A program made the position numbers and the translations under genes. From contig NC_063998.1 in the NCBI RefSeq assembly GCF_932276165.1, positions 6,894,501-6,958,500 on the forward strand: DNA of 64,000 nucleotides, given 5' to 3'. Under the pieces are notes generated by a model that worked only from the letters and a program-made list of their open reading frames with translations, had not been told where the DNA came from and did no database searches. This DNA is from Plutella xylostella. Lineage: Eukaryota > Arthropoda > Insecta > Lepidoptera > Plutellidae. Below are positions 62,384 through 64,000 of the stretch, in pieces (the stretch's first letter is position 1; every line of letters starts with the position of its first letter).

Positions 62384-62879
62384 GTGAGTTTGTGGCTGTG
62401 TAAATCTGTAGTTTATAAAGTATGTTCACGAGCAATGAAATGTTCCATTTGCCATTGCTGTTCCGTTTGTCACTGGAAATTTTCATTGCTCTTGAGTGTA
62501 TTATAATTTTCAGTAATATTTTGATGATTCATACTTTGATGATCGTCAAAGGGGACGCTCAAACACGCAGCTTGCATTAAAAACATACTTTAATACTTTT
62601 ACTTACTTAATTTTATACTGATCCACTTTTTTTGTAATATTGAACATTATTTTTTACATAATTATACCTATTTACAACTCATTCATCAGCACCAACGTCA
62701 GACAGTCTTTAACGTTTTATCAATCAATATTTTACCCATTCGGTACATTACACCTTAATCTTAAAATGCCTAGTTAATCAATACGACTGAATCTCATAAT
62801 GACTGAAATATAAATTGGTATTCTTTTCATAACAACTCAAAATGTCTGAATTATAATTATCTTAATTTCCCAATTCCAG

Positions 62880-63064
62880 AACTTCGTGGTCCGCCAGTCC
62901 AGCCAAGCGGACACGATGGCGATCAGCGTCCGCCTGCCTCAGGACAAGGGTCCCTACATCGAGCACTACCTCATCCAGGCGGCTGACGGCAAGATCGGGC
63001 TGGAGACCTCGCACAACCGCTTTGATAACATCCCCGAGCTTATCGCGCACTACTCGCAATGCTG
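62880..63064 (+). CDS. spri: sprint exon: SH2 core with FLVR-type motif
   Basis: Between CAATTCCAG and GCTG|GTCAGT, 185 bp, phase 0 in and phase 2 out. It starts NFVVRQSSQADTMAISVRLP, where the Arg of FVVR is the phosphotyrosine-binding residue of SH2 domains. It continues GPYIEHYLIQ, then GLETSHNRFDNIPELIAHYS. The SH2 signature is complete, so ligand binding is expected to be intact. High GC compared with flanks. The preceding intron (62384-62879) and the following one (63065-63299) contain nothing else I can recognise. Confidence 0.9.
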
Positions 63065-63299
63065 GTCAGTGGATTTTAAAAGGTCTTTTTCAATAGGCAC
63101 CTACATTAATCAAATAAGGAATAGGGTCCCTATATCGGATTTGATTTTTTTTTATTGGAATGCAAGACCTATACTATCACTATCTTATATGCGACTTAGG
63201 TTTTCAAAGAGTCAAATTCATAATAGGTACTTAATTCCAAAGAATGTATGACCCTATGTATGACGATTTTTTCTCCATACCCCAATCTCCTAATTCCAG

Positions 63300-63529
63300 T
63301 GACGAGCTACCAGTCCAGCTGCAGCTACCTCGTCCGCTCCGTGAAGCCAAGAGTCGCCACCAGCTGAGCTCACTCGCTCTTCTCGGCCAAGAGTTCTGGG
63401 GCTACCCGATGGCGAACCCAAAGAACAACCCTCCGAGCGCGCTCTCTCCGTGCCAGCTGGCCAACGGCATCGTGCCCATGGCCGTCACCCCCTCCGATAC
63501 CGGATCTAGTCTTAGCAGTTTTAACGCAA
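63300..63529 (+). CDS. spri: sprint exon: end of SH2 and linker
   Basis: After TAATTCCAG, the first base completes the Cys codon left by the previous exon (CDELPVQLQLPRPLREAK), giving the last part of the SH2 domain. The family-specific HQLSSLALLGQEFWGY follows, then a Ser/Pro linker. It ends GCA A|GTGAGT in phase 1. Confidence 0.88.
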
Positions 63530-63651
63530 GTGAGTTTGTTACTGTTAAGGATGGTTTACAGATGGATTTGATTCATTAATGACTCTATGTATCTGTTTCT
63601 TTGAGATAGAACATACAACTAGATTCATGAATGATATAAACTATGTTTCAG

Positions 63652-63869
63652 GTACCACAGGAACAAACTCTCATCAGATAGTTAGCCCGGACAAAGATGA
63701 TGTTGTGCTGAAAATGGCTCCAATTGAGACGTCGGGCTCACCGCCGAGCCAGAAACTCAGTACTTTCAAAGGACGGACGGCCCCTTCGCCTCCAGCCAAA
63801 CCTACAGGCAACTTAGTGAGAGCGCCTAGACCCACCCCACCAAATACACTGAACCTTATGTCTAGCACC
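63652..63869 (+). CDS. spri: sprint exon: Ser/Pro-rich linker
   Basis: After ATGTTTCAG, in phase with the previous exon, ends ACC|GTAAGT in phase 0. It encodes a linker with SGSPPSQKLSTFKGRTAPSP and PAKPTGNLVRAPRPTPP, proline motifs suited to SH3 partners. A second CAG nine bases in (CACAG) could act as an alternative acceptor. Confidence 0.8.
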
Positions 63870-63948
63870 GTAAGTACTTTATTAAAAGTTAAATTTTTGT
63901 AAGAAGCTTACATTGGTGTTTTTGTATTAATTGATCAATCATTTTCAG

Positions 63949-64000
63949 GCGCATATAACACAGCCACACACATTTCCTACGTCAAGCACGCAACACTCCC
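63949..64000 (+). CDS. spri: sprint exon, cut by the window end
   Basis: Begins after TCATTTTCAG in phase 0 and encodes AHITQPHTFPTSSTQHS up to the edge. The RH, VPS9 (Rab5 exchange) and Ras-association domains expected in this family would follow outside the window. Confidence 0.7.

Overview
The window looks like a lepidopteran (moth or butterfly) nuclear genome. Evidence is the AT-rich sequence studded with short GTAGGTACCTA-type words, many tRNA-derived SINEs with moth-like heads, RTE- and CR1/Jockey-type LINE ends of the kind common in that order, and one intron-rich host gene. That gene is on the + strand and matches the RIN-family Rab5 exchange factor 'sprint' (spri). Six exons are visible (38680-39010, 62183-62383, 62880-63064, 63300-63529, 63652-63869, 63949 to the window end). 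All have GT/AG borders and compatible phases. They encode a Pro-rich N-terminal segment and a complete SH2 domain; the RH, VPS9 and RA parts would lie beyond the right edge.

Everything else is intron or upstream sequence filled with mobile DNA. From left to right: an RTE reverse transcriptase relic and SINE (1-810); a cluster of a CACGGCAATGAA word (1008-1740); an internally deleted TA-inserting transposon with both ends of its transposase (5744-6500); a frameshifted retroelement fragment (6640-7140); several foldback MITEs; a near-intact mariner without a start codon (14053-15339); an RTE tail (19205-19405); a 3.85-kb element with ~1-kb inverted arms around a degenerate THAP exon pair (21875-25726); and a long LINE with both ORFs open, on the minus strand (32851 to ~38060).

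The 23-kb intron between the first two visible sprint exons holds three notable insertions. (1) A hAT-type MITE with a perfect 8-bp target duplication (39522-39885). (2) A 7.9-kb LTR element (44888-52782) with almost identical LTRs, a 4-bp target duplication and no recognisable gag or pol. It carries an array of stem-loops with a shared loop sequence, old MITE and LINE cargo, and a 1.2-kb Mutator-like insertion. (3) A 6.5-kb DIRS-type tyrosine-recombinase retrotransposon (55286-61824). Its inverted terminal repeats and internal complementary region are both readable, gag appears to contain an intron, and the reverse transcriptase frame is split by a 1.4-kb insertion flanked by 8-bp repeats.

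The most unusual items are the hairpin array inside the non-coding LTR element, that element's apparent carriage of old cargo in a young insertion, the DIRS junction architecture, the composite inverted THAP element, and the dispersed CACGGCAATGAA cluster. All calls come from reading the sequence; no database search was run.
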